Below, piece after piece: positions 33,654 through 41,908 of a stretch of DNA of 64,000 bases (position 1 is the first letter of the stretch; each line of letters starts with the position of its first letter). The position numbers and the translations under genes are program-made. The notes beneath the pieces were generated by a model that was given only the letters and a program-made list of their open reading frames with translations, ran no database searches and was not told the DNA's origin. Origin of the DNA: Kitasatospora sp. A2-31. Its GTDB lineage: Bacteria; Actinomycetota; Actinomycetes; Streptomycetales; Streptomycetaceae. The stretch lies in contig NZ_JAKNTA010000011.1 in the NCBI RefSeq assembly GCF_022288725.1, positions 62,001 through 126,000 on the forward strand. Direction: 5' to 3'.

Positions 33654-34577
33654 TCACTTCACGGATCCGGCCATCGCTCCCTGGATGAAGAACCGCTGGA
33701 AGCAGAGGAACACCGCCACCGGGACCAGGAGGGACAGGAACGCCCCGGGTGCGAGGATGTCCATGTTGCTGCCGAACTGCCGCATCTGGGACTGCAGGTA
33801 GACGGTCAGCGGCTGCGAGTCGTTGCCGGCGAAGATCAGCGCGACCAGCATGTCGTTCCAGACCCAGAGGAACTGGAAGATGCACAGCGAGGCGACGGCC
33901 GGTGCGGCGAGCGGCAGCGCGAGGGCGCGGAAGATCCGCCACTCCCCGCAGCCGTCCATCCGCGCCGCCTCCAGGAGTTCGGCCGGGATCTCCAGGAAGT
34001 GGTTGCGCATCAGGAACACGGCGAACGGCAGCCCGTAGCCGACGTGGAACAGCACGACGCCGGGGATGGTGCCGAACAGCCCGACGGCGCCCTCGAGTTT
34101 GGCGACCGGGATGAGCCCGACCTGGACGGGGACGACCAGCAGTCCGACCACGCCGAGGAAGACGGCGTCCCGGCCCGGGAACCGCATCCAGGCGAAGGCG
34201 TAGCCGGCGCCCGCGGCGAGGGCGACGGTCAGCAGGGTCGCCGGGACGCTGATGAGCACGGTGTTCCACAGCGCCTCGGGGACCTCGCCGCCGCCGAGCA
34301 GCGCGGTGTAGTTCTGCAGCGTGAGCTGGGCGGGCTCGGTGAGTGCCGTCCACCAGCCTCCGGTGGCGGCGACCTGTTTGGGGCGCAGCGAGGAGATCAG
34401 GAGGCCGACGGTGGGCACCAGCCAGGCGACGGCCGCGGTGATGAGCACGGCCTGGACGAGGCCGCTCCGGGTGAGGGCGGCGAGCCGGGTCGTGACCGGG
34501 AGGGCGGGTCGGCGGGCGGACGCCGGTGCGGGCACGGTCGTGGTGGTGGCGGACGGGGCCGTCCGGGTGGTGGTCAT
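33654..34577 (-). CDS. Sugar ABC permease, MalG/AglG-like
   Basis: 307-aa inner-membrane component of a carbohydrate ABC importer (CUT1 type). The ABC-interaction EAA loop reads EAARMDGCGEWRIFRALALP. Start ATG 34577 overlaps the stop of the companion permease (ATGA), so the two are translationally coupled. A Thr/Ala-rich cytoplasmic N-terminal tail of about 40 residues precedes the first TM. No ATPase gene is present; streptomycete CUT1 importers usually share the ATPase MsiK encoded elsewhere. With the neighbouring GH13 enzyme, an alpha-glucoside or maltodextrin substrate is likely. Confidence 0.9.
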   Translation of the reverse strand: MTTTRTAPSATTTTVPAPASARRPALPVTTRLAALTRSGLVQAVLITAAVAWLVPTVGLLISSLRPKQVAATGGWWTALTEPAQLTLQNYTALLGGGEVPEALWNTVLISVPATLLTVALAAGAGYAFAWMRFPGRDAVFLGVVGLLVVPVQVGLIPVAKLEGAVGLFGTIPGVVLFHVGYGLPFAVFLMRNHFLEIPAELLEAARMDGCGEWRIFRALALPLAAPAVASLCIFQFLWVWNDMLVALIFAGNDSQPLTVYLQSQMRQFGSNMDILAPGAFLSLLVPVAVFLCFQRFFIQGAMAGSVK

Positions 34578-35887
34578 GCGCGGCTCCCTCGGAAGCGTCG
34601 GACGTTGAGGAGCATCACCGGGACGACGAGGAGCAGCAGCAGGACGCTGAGTGCGCTGCCGAGGCCCTGGTCGTTGCCGCCGCCGAAGGAGACCAGGTAG
34701 AGCCGGAGCGCGAGCACGCTCGCGTCCTGCTGCACCGGCCCTGGCGCGATGATGTACACGAGGTCGAAGATCTTCATCACGTTGATGACCATGGTGATGA
34801 ACACGACGCCGAGGACCGGGGCGAGTTGGGGCACGGTGATGCGGCGGAGGATCTGCCATTCGCCGGCGCCGTCGATCCTGGCCGCCTCGATGGTCTCCCG
34901 GGGCAGGTTGGCGAGGCCTCCGGCGATGATGACCATGGCGAAGCCGGCCCAGATCCAGATGTAGGCACCGATGACGGCCGGGGTGATGAACGCCGGGCCG
35001 AGCCAGTCGACGCCGCGGTAGGGGGCGGCGAAGTTCGCTGCCGGCATGACCACCGAAGTGGTGGGGGACGGGGCCGCGGCGAACCGGAAGGTGCCGTCGG
35101 CGGCGGTGGTGGTGGTCTCGACCGTCCTTCCGCCGTCCCGGAGTTGGACGGTGATGCCGGGCAGGCCCTTCTTCCCTGCGTCCGGCCGGCCGGGGTGGCC
35201 GCCGCCGCCCGGGACGAAGTCCGCGAACACCGTGCCGCTGACCCCGTCGCCGCCGGTCGGCTCCTGGGCCGTCCGGGCGTTGGCCGGCAGCGCGCCGGGC
35301 TGCACGCCGACCAGCGGCAGCAGCACGACGCGCGTGCCGGCGGGTGCCGTGACGTCGCCGCCCTGGGCCTGGTCGAGGCCGCCGCCGGGGCGCGGGTGGG
35401 CGCCCGGGTAGGTCGGCCGGTCGTCGAAGGTGTCGTGGACGGCGACCGCGGCGGCGTTGAGCACGCCCCGCTGCGGGTCCGCGTCGTACACCGTTCGGAA
35501 GATGATCCCGGCGGCGAGGAAGGAGATCGCCATCGGCATGAAGACGAGCAGTTTGAACGCGGTGGCCCAGCGGATCTTCTCGGTGAGCACCGCGAACACC
35601 AGGCCGACGGCGGTCACCAGGGCCGGGGCGACGGCGACCCAGATCGCATTGTTGCGCACGGCGGTGAGGGTGGCGTGGTCGGTAAAGGCGGTGCCGTAGT
35701 TGTCGAGTCCGACGAAGCGGTGGCCGGAGGCGTCGAAGAGGCTGCGGACCACCGAGTAGCCGATGGGGTAGACGACGAGGGCGCCGAGCAGCAGCAGCGC
35801 GGGCAGGACGAAGAGCAGGGCGAGGCCCCGGTGGCGCCGGAGGGCGCCACCGGATGCCCGGCCGCTGCGGGGTGAGCGCAGAGACAT
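34574..35887 (-). CDS. Sugar ABC permease, MalF/AglF-like, with inserted domain
   Basis: 437-aa CUT1-type permease. N-terminal TM helices (LALLFVLPALLLLGALVV onward) and the EAA loop near the C-terminal third (EAARIDGAGEWQILRRITVP) are standard. Between these, about residues 145-290, lies an extra hydrophilic segment with a Gly/Pro-rich linker and a beta-sandwich signature of the SdrD B/carboxypeptidase-regulatory type (GVSGTVFADF, GLPGITVQLRDGG, TTTAADGTFRFAA). By position it should face outside, where E. coli MalF has its P2 loop contacting the binding protein. It lies seven bases after the binding-protein stop codon. Confidence 0.9.
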   Translation of the reverse strand: MSLRSPRSGRASGGALRRHRGLALLFVLPALLLLGALVVYPIGYSVVRSLFDASGHRFVGLDNYGTAFTDHATLTAVRNNAIWVAVAPALVTAVGLVFAVLTEKIRWATAFKLLVFMPMAISFLAAGIIFRTVYDADPQRGVLNAAAVAVHDTFDDRPTYPGAHPRPGGGLDQAQGGDVTAPAGTRVVLLPLVGVQPGALPANARTAQEPTGGDGVSGTVFADFVPGGGGHPGRPDAGKKGLPGITVQLRDGGRTVETTTTAADGTFRFAAAPSPTTSVVMPAANFAAPYRGVDWLGPAFITPAVIGAYIWIWAGFAMVIIAGGLANLPRETIEAARIDGAGEWQILRRITVPQLAPVLGVVFITMVINVMKIFDLVYIIAPGPVQQDASVLALRLYLVSFGGGNDQGLGSALSVLLLLLVVPVMLLNVRRFRGSRA

Positions 35888-35893
35888 GGTGGA

Positions 35894-37222
35894 TCAGCCC
35901 TTGTAGGCCTTGGCGGCGTCGGCTTCGAGCCTGGCCGCGGCGCCGTGGACGTCGGAGGGGTTGGCGAGGAAGTCCTGGAGGTCCTTCCACTCGCCCTGGC
36001 CCGCGGTGCCGCCGAACGCGGCGGGGGCCTGGTCCGACATGTCGAAGCGGAAGGCGTCGCCGGCGTCGATCACCGACTTGGCGAACTGCCGGGTGGTGTC
36101 GTCGGGGTAGACCGAGGGGTCGACGGCCTTGTTGGGCGAGATGAATCCGCCGGCCTTGGCCCAGACGGTCGCCGCCTCGGGGCCGGCCAGGAACTCGACG
36201 AACTTCTGCGCGGCCCCGGGGTGCTTGGCGCCCTTGAGGACGACCGCCGCGTCGCCGGCGCCCATCACCGGTGCCTTGCCGCCGTCCACGGCGGGGAAGG
36301 GGAACACCTTGGCGTCGGTGCCGACCTGCTTCTTCAGCTCCGAGGCGATGACGCCGCCGACGAAGTCGCCCTCGTGGGTCATGGCGGCCTTGGGCTGTGC
36401 TCCGAAGACCTGCTGGACGGAGGTCGGGAAGTCGGTCTGCAGGGCGCCCTGCCCGCCGCCGGCGACGAGTTGCCTGTCGCCGAAGACCTTGCCGAGGGTG
36501 GTCAGGGCCTTGAGGACCGACGGGTCGGTCCACGGGATCTCGTGCCGGGTGAGCTTGTCGTAGAGCTCGGGTCCGGCCTGGGAGAGGTAGACGTTCTCGA
36601 ACCAGTCGGTGAGGGTCCAGCCGGCCTGGCCGCCGATCGAGAAGGCGGGGGTGCCGGAGTCGGAGAGCGTCCGCCCGGCCTTCAGCAGGTCGTCGAAGGT
36701 GGTCGGGGGCTGGACGCCGGCGTTCTGGAAGGCGGTGGGGCTGTACCAGACGGTCGACTTGTCGGCGGCCTTGAAGTAGAGGCCGTACTGGGTGCCGCCG
36801 ACGGTGCCGAGGCCGGACCAGACGCTGGCGTAGTCCCTCTTCGCGGCATCGGTGACGGCGGGCGAGAGCGGCGCCAGCCAGCCCTTCTCGGCGAACTGCT
36901 TGATCACGCCGGGCTGCGCGACCATGACCACGTCCATCGGGTCGCCGCCCTCGATCTTGCTGCCGACGACGGTGGAGAGGTTGTCGCCGGTGGAGGTGTA
37001 GCTGACGGTGGCGCCGGTCTTCGCGGTGAAGGCGTCCAGCACCTTCTTGAAGTTCTCCTGCTCGGTACCGCTCCACACGGCGGCGACGGTCAGGGTCTGT
37101 CCCTTGAGTTCCTGGGTGGCGGAGTCGGCGGCGCCGCCGCCTCCCCCGCTGCCGCAGGCGGTGGCGGTGGCGGCCAGCACGACGGAGGCGGTCAGGGCGG
37201 GAAGAGCGTTACGGAGTCTCAT
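35894..37222 (-). CDS. Alpha-glucoside-type solute-binding lipoprotein
   Basis: 442-aa extracellular binding protein of a CUT1 ABC importer. The signal peptide ends in a lipobox (ATAC, Cys23) followed by a Gly-rich linker, so it should be a membrane-anchored lipoprotein. The mature part has the SBP_bac_1 pattern: LTVAAVWSGTEQENFKKV, DVVMVAQPGVIKQFAEKGWL, YGLYFKAADKSTVWYSP. It is preceded by the GH13 gene (52-base gap) and followed by the two permeases, giving an operon of enzyme, binding protein and permeases. Confidence 0.92.
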   Translation of the reverse strand: MRLRNALPALTASVVLAATATACGSGGGGGAADSATQELKGQTLTVAAVWSGTEQENFKKVLDAFTAKTGATVSYTSTGDNLSTVVGSKIEGGDPMDVVMVAQPGVIKQFAEKGWLAPLSPAVTDAAKRDYASVWSGLGTVGGTQYGLYFKAADKSTVWYSPTAFQNAGVQPPTTFDDLLKAGRTLSDSGTPAFSIGGQAGWTLTDWFENVYLSQAGPELYDKLTRHEIPWTDPSVLKALTTLGKVFGDRQLVAGGGQGALQTDFPTSVQQVFGAQPKAAMTHEGDFVGGVIASELKKQVGTDAKVFPFPAVDGGKAPVMGAGDAAVVLKGAKHPGAAQKFVEFLAGPEAATVWAKAGGFISPNKAVDPSVYPDDTTRQFAKSVIDAGDAFRFDMSDQAPAAFGGTAGQGEWKDLQDFLANPSDVHGAAARLEADAAKAYKG

Positions 37223-37274
37223 CGTCGAGTCTTCTTCCGTGAGGCGGGTGGGGGCTTCAGGACGTGACGGGTAG

Positions 37275-38990
37275 TCAGATGGATTCGGCTGCTGTGGTCT
37301 TGACCCACCAGGCGGCCGTTGCGGGCGGCAGGACGCCGTCGTCGCACGGGCCGCTGGCCAGCAGGGGCGGGCCGACGACGGGGGCCGGTGCGGGGGTGTC
37401 GCCGAAGTTGACGGCACACACCAGGCCCTCGCCCCTGACGAAAGCGAGGACGCCGGGCGGGGTCTCGAGCCACCGCAGCGTGCCTTCGCCGAGCTGCGGG
37501 AGTTCACGGCGCAGTTGGAGCGCGGCACGGTACAGGTGGAACACCGATCCGGCGTCGGCCCGCTGCCGCTCGGCCGTGTGGGCGGCGAACGAGGCCGGCT
37601 GCGGCAGCCACGGCGCGGCCGGGCTGTCCGGCGGGCTGAAGCCGAACGGGGCCTCGGCGCCCGACCAGGGCAGCGGTATCCGGCAGCCGTCGCGGATCCC
37701 GGTCCGGCTGCCCGTGCGGCGGAAGATCGGGTCGGTGATCGACTCGTCCGGCAGGTCGAGGACTTCGGGCAGTCCGAACTCCTCGCCCTGGTAGATGTAG
37801 GCGGCTCCGGGCAGCGCCAGCATCAGGAGGGCGGCGGCCGTGGCCCGGGCGGGACCGGAGGCGGGGTCCTCCCCCGCGAACCGGCTCACCGTGCGGACCT
37901 GGTCATGGTTGTTGAGCACCCAGGTGACCGTCGACCCGGTGGCGGTGATGTCCCGCACGGCGTCGTCGATGACCCGGTGGAAGTGCGCGAGGTCCCACGG
38001 CGCGTGCAGCAGGTGGAAGAAGAACGCCTGGTGCAGTTCGTCGGGGCGCACGTACAGCGCCTGTTCGGCCGGCGTGGGCACGGACGCCTCACCGACGAGC
38101 AGCCGCTGCCGGCCGTCGCGGACGGTGTACTCCTCGCAGATCGCGCGCCACCGGCGCCAGACCTCGTGGACCTCCGGCTGGTTCCAGGCCAGCGGGTTGA
38201 CCGAGTCGCGGGTGCGCTCGTCCACGTCCGGGTCGGGCGAGTCCGGCAGCTGGGGGTGCTTGTACAGCCCGGCCGCGACGTCGATCCGGAAGCCGTCGAC
38301 GCCGCGGTCGAGCCAGAACCGCAGCACTTCCTCGAAGTGGGCGGCGACGTCGGGATTGCGCCAGTTGAAGTCGGGTTGCTCCGGGGTGAACAGGTGGAGG
38401 TACCACTGGCCGGCCCGGCCGTCGGCCTCGGTGGCCCTGGTCCAGGCCGGGCCGCCGAACATGGCCCGCCAGTTGTTGGGCGGCAGCTCACCGGCCTCGC
38501 CGCGCCCGTCGGCGAAGTGGAACCGCGCCCGCTCGGGGCTGCCGGGGCCGTTGGCCAGCGCCTTCTGGAACCACGGGTGCTCACGTGAGCAGTGGTTGGG
38601 GACGACGTCCAGGACCAGCTTGAGGCCGAGCAGCCGGCAGTCCGTCACCAGGCGGTCGAACTCGGCGAGGTCGCCGTAGACCGGGTCGACGGCGCAGTGG
38701 TCGGCGATGTCGTAGCCGTGGTCGTGCTGGGGTGAGACGTAGAACGGGTTGAGCCAGACGCCGTCGGCGCCCAGCTGCCGCACGTGGTGCAGCTGTTCCC
38801 GGACGCCGGCGAGGTCGCCGACGCCGTCGCCGTCGGTGTCGCGGAAGCTGCGCACGTAGATCTGGTAGATCACGGCGTCGCGCCACCAGGCACGGGCGGC
38901 GGGGGCGGTGGTGGGGACGGTGGTGGGGGCGTGCGAACGAGCGCGCGGCAGGGTGACCGCGTCGCCGTCGGGGAGGGTGGGGTGGGGCAT
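37275..38990 (-). CDS. GH13 alpha-glucosidase (AglA/oligo-1,6-glucosidase type)
   Basis: 571-aa cytoplasmic glycoside hydrolase family 13 enzyme, no signal peptide. All four conserved regions are present: DVVPNHCS, GFRIDVAAG (nucleophile Asp), VGEAS (acid/base Glu) and VLNNHDQ (third Asp). WWRDAVIYQIYVRSFRDTDG and GDLAGVREQL are typical of exo-acting alpha-glucosidases. It likely hydrolyses the oligosaccharide imported by the transporter encoded immediately downstream in the same operon. A dyad-symmetric element lies just upstream of its ribosome-binding site. Confidence 0.93.
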   Translation of the reverse strand: MPHPTLPDGDAVTLPRARSHAPTTVPTTAPAARAWWRDAVIYQIYVRSFRDTDGDGVGDLAGVREQLHHVRQLGADGVWLNPFYVSPQHDHGYDIADHCAVDPVYGDLAEFDRLVTDCRLLGLKLVLDVVPNHCSREHPWFQKALANGPGSPERARFHFADGRGEAGELPPNNWRAMFGGPAWTRATEADGRAGQWYLHLFTPEQPDFNWRNPDVAAHFEEVLRFWLDRGVDGFRIDVAAGLYKHPQLPDSPDPDVDERTRDSVNPLAWNQPEVHEVWRRWRAICEEYTVRDGRQRLLVGEASVPTPAEQALYVRPDELHQAFFFHLLHAPWDLAHFHRVIDDAVRDITATGSTVTWVLNNHDQVRTVSRFAGEDPASGPARATAAALLMLALPGAAYIYQGEEFGLPEVLDLPDESITDPIFRRTGSRTGIRDGCRIPLPWSGAEAPFGFSPPDSPAAPWLPQPASFAAHTAERQRADAGSVFHLYRAALQLRRELPQLGEGTLRWLETPPGVLAFVRGEGLVCAVNFGDTPAPAPVVGPPLLASGPCDDGVLPPATAAWWVKTTAAESI

Positions 38991-39000
38991 TCGCTACTCC

Positions 39001-39020
39001 AACGGTTATGCATTCGCGTT
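39001..39020 (-). promoter_or_regulatory. Probable operator of the GH13-transport operon
   Basis: Twenty-base dyad AACG-N3-ATGCAT-N3-CGTT, 10 bases upstream of the GH13 start codon. The symmetry and position suit a LacI-family sugar repressor, the usual regulator of such operons, but no repressor gene is in this part of the window. Confidence 0.45.
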
Positions 39021-39186
39021 AGGTATAGCAGGCAGATGGCGGCACTGTTAAGCCCTTGTTTGATGGCGTTTCCCAGGAGTTACGCGACGGGACGCCCGCT
39101 CGACGATAGATACACGTTAGGTACCGGTAGGTAGCGGACTCGCGAGGCAGGGGGACGAACCGCCCCCGGTCGTCGTCGGCGTCGAC

Positions 39187-40494
39187 TCAGCCGACGATGG
39201 CGCGCAGCTCGGCGGCGAGGCGGGGCAGCGCGGCCTCGGCGGTCCGACGGCCCGACACGACCTCGAACGCCGCCTCGCTGAACGCGAGGCTCAGCTGCTG
39301 GTACTGCGGCACGCCGGGGCGCGCCCCGGGCCGCCAGGATCGCGGTGCGCAGCACGGGCAGGTACGGGAACCGGGCCGTCAGGTCCGGGTCCGCGTAGAG
39401 GTCGGCCCAGACCGGCGGCAGGCCGCCGTCGGTCAGCACGCGGTACTGCGCCCGGCGGCTGGTCAGGTAGCCGATCAGTGCCCGGGCGGTGCGCTGACGT
39501 CGGGAGAACCGGCTGACCGCCAGGCCCGAGCCGCCCAGCACACCGCTGCCGGGCCCGTTCGGGCCGGGCAGCGGCACCACGCCGAACCGCCCCTCCACGG
39601 GGGACCCGGCGCCGCCGACCGCGTGGTAGACGTACGGCCAGTTCCGCAGGAAGAGCAGGCCGCCCCGGCCGAAGGCCGCGCGGGACTCCTCCTCCTGGTA
39701 GCCGAGCACCTCGGGCGGGATCCAGCCGTCGCGCACGCCCCCGGCCAGGAACTCCAGCCCGGCCAGGGCCTGCGGGCTGTCGACCACCACGGTTCCGTCG
39801 CTGGCCAGCAGGTCCCCTCCGGCCGAACGGATGGCCTCCAGCGCGTTGACGGCGAGTCCCTCGTAGGGGCTCAGCTGGCCCGCGTAGCCGGACAGCCCGT
39901 GCGCGGGGGCCAGCGTCCGTGCCTGCCGCGCCAGTTCCGCCCAGGTGGTGGGCGGCTGCTCACCGGCGGCGGCCAGCACGTCGCTCCGGTAGTACAGCAG
40001 GGCGGCGTTGGCGACGAACGGCACCGCGTACAGCCGGCCGTCGTAACGTCCGGTCCGCACGACCGGCGGCAGGAAGCTGTCCAGCGCGAAGTCCGACTCG
40101 TCCAGCGGCACGGTCCACCGCCTGGCCGCGAACTCGGCCGTCCACACTACGTCGAGGTTGAGCACGTCGAAGCGGCTTCCGCCGGCCGACAGCTCGCCGG
40201 CGAGCTGGGCGTGCACCTCGTCGGCCGCCTCGGGCAGCTCGACCAGCTCGGCGGGCTGGTCCGGGTGCTCGGCGTTCCAGTCGGCCAGCAGCCCGCGCAG
40301 GTAGCGGGTGGTGTCCCGGCCGGTGGCCAGCGTGACCGGCCCGACGCCCTCCGGGTCACCCGCCGCACGCGCACCGCCGACCAGGCCGTACCAGGCGGAC
40401 GCGCCCCCGGCCGCGAGCACCGCCGCCCCGCCCGCCAGGGCGCGCACCACGCGCCGTCGGCCCGCGTCGGGACCGGTGGGCGGCCGGTTGTCCA
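39187..40494 (-). pseudogene. Sugar-type solute-binding protein, frameshifted near the C-terminus
   Basis: Extracellular solute-binding protein of the SBP_bac_1 type. Start ATG 40494 is preceded by AAGGAG. The N-terminus has twin arginines before a hydrophobic stretch (GRRRVVRALAGGAAVLAAGG), a possible Tat signal; there is no lipobox. The family sequence is good as far as LPVLRTAILAAR, then frame is lost in a G/C run near 39316-39330. Shifting one base restores VPQYQQLSLAFSEAAFEVV and RLAAELRAIVG to a stop at 39187. Either a one-base sequencing error or a real late frameshift. The ligand is unknown; no permeases follow, and the next gene on this strand is the GH13 enzyme. Confidence 0.75.
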
Positions 40495-40639
40495 TGGAGC
40501 TCCTTCGATCCGCCGGCACGGGTGGGGGCCGACGCACGTCCCTTTATACGGCCTCCCTGCTGGTGGGGACCCGTCTGCCCGTACTGTGTGACCGAGGTGT
40601 AACCAGCGAGCAGGAACGAGAAGGAAGAGGTGACGCCCG

Positions 40640-41143
40640 GTGCGCCATCAGCTGCTGGCGCTGCTGGCCCGGCAGCCCGCCTACGGGTACGAGCTCAAGC
40701 AGGGGCTTGAGCAGACCTTCGGCGCGGCGTACCCTCAGCCGAACATCGGCCAGATCTACGTGACCCTGAGCCGACTGGAGAAGTCCGGACTGATCCGCGG
40801 CACCGAGGTGACGCAGGAGGGCAGGCCGGACAAGAAGGTCTACGAGATCACGGAGAAGGGCACCGAGGAACTCGCCGGCTGGTTCGAGGCGCCCACGGAG
40901 GGGCCCCGGGTCAGGGACGAGTTCTTCATGAAGCTCATCCTGGCCGAAGGCACCGACCTCGCCGACCGGCTGACGCTGATCAACAACCAGCGCCGGCACT
41001 GCATCAACACGATGCGCGGACTCAACAAGCTGGCCGCCACCGAGCGCGGCAACCGGACCTCGCTGTTGCTGATCGAGGGCGCGGTCCTGCACCTGCAGGC
41101 CGACCTCGACTGGCTGGAGCGTTGCCAGGAGGAGCTCACGTGA
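40640..41143 (+). CDS. PadR-family transcriptional regulator
   Basis: 167-aa PadR-type winged-helix regulator: MRHQLLALLARQPAYGYELK at the start, IYVTLSRLEKSGLI (recognition region), DKKVYEITEKGTEEL (wing), and a C-terminal helical dimerisation part (PadR_C-like). GTG 40640 has AAGGAAGAGG about nine bases upstream. Its stop overlaps the ABC ATPase start (GTGA), so it is the first gene of a three-gene exporter operon that it very probably represses in response to a small molecule. It is divergent from the frameshifted binding-protein gene. Confidence 0.9.
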   Translation: MRHQLLALLARQPAYGYELKQGLEQTFGAAYPQPNIGQIYVTLSRLEKSGLIRGTEVTQEGRPDKKVYEITEKGTEELAGWFEAPTEGPRVRDEFFMKLILAEGTDLADRLTLINNQRRHCINTMRGLNKLAATERGNRTSLLLIEGAVLHLQADLDWLERCQEELT

Positions 41144-41904
41144 CCGGCTCGGAGCCGATACCACCGCTGCTGGCCGCCGACGGCGTGGTGCGCTCGCACC
41201 TGAGCGGCTCGACCCTGATACCGGCGGTCCGCGGCGTCAGCCTGCGGATCGACCGGGGCGAGTTCGTCGCCGTCACCGGCCCTTCGGGCGCCGGCAAGTC
41301 CACCCTGCTGCACCTCCTCGCCGGCCTGCTGCGGCCCGACGAGGGCGAGCTGCGGCTCGACGGGCGCCGGGTGGACGGCCTGCGCGAGTCCGCCTGGGCC
41401 CGCCTGCGCCGCCGGCACTACGGGATCGTCTTCCAGAGCGGCAACCTGCTCCCCGACTTCTCCGTCGCGGACAACATCGAACTCACCGCGGTGCTCGCGG
41501 GCATGTCCGGCCGCACCGCCCGCGAACGCCGCCAGGAACTCCTCGAAGACCTCGGCCTCGCCCACAAGGCGGCCGCCGGGCCCGGCGAGCTCTCCGGCGG
41601 TGAGCGCCAGCGGGTCGCCCTGGCCCGCGCGCTGGTCAACCGGCCGGAGCTGCTCCTCGCCGACGACGAGCCCACGGGGAACCTCGACAGCCGCAGCGCC
41701 CGCGACGTCCTCGCCCTGCTCAGCCGCTACCACGAACAGGGCACCACCATCGTGCTGGTCACCCACGACGCCCGGGCGGCGAGCACCGCCGACCGCGTCG
41801 TCAGCCTCTTCGACGGCCGGATCGCCGACGACGCCCGCGTGGAGGAGCCCCCCGCCTCGCGGCGCGCCGTCGGGGTCCGCGACATCATCGATTTCGGCGG
41901 GTGA
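41140..41904 (+). CDS. ABC exporter ATPase, MacB/LolD type
   Basis: 254-aa nucleotide-binding subunit with Walker A (GPSGAGKST), Q-loop (IVFQSGNLLPDF), signature (LSGGERQR), Walker B (LLLADDEPTG) and H-loop (LVTHDARAA). The ADEPTGNLD-like sequence places it with MacB/LolD/FtsE-type ATPases that pair with FtsX-like permeases. GTG 41140 has AGGAGG at a good distance and overlaps the PadR stop. The partner permease starts four bases after its stop. Confidence 0.95.
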   Translation: MTGSEPIPPLLAADGVVRSHLSGSTLIPAVRGVSLRIDRGEFVAVTGPSGAGKSTLLHLLAGLLRPDEGELRLDGRRVDGLRESAWARLRRRHYGIVFQSGNLLPDFSVADNIELTAVLAGMSGRTARERRQELLEDLGLAHKAAAGPGELSGGERQRVALARALVNRPELLLADDEPTGNLDSRSARDVLALLSRYHEQGTTIVLVTHDARAASTADRVVSLFDGRIADDARVEEPPASRRAVGVRDIIDFGG

Positions 41905-41908
41905 GCCG

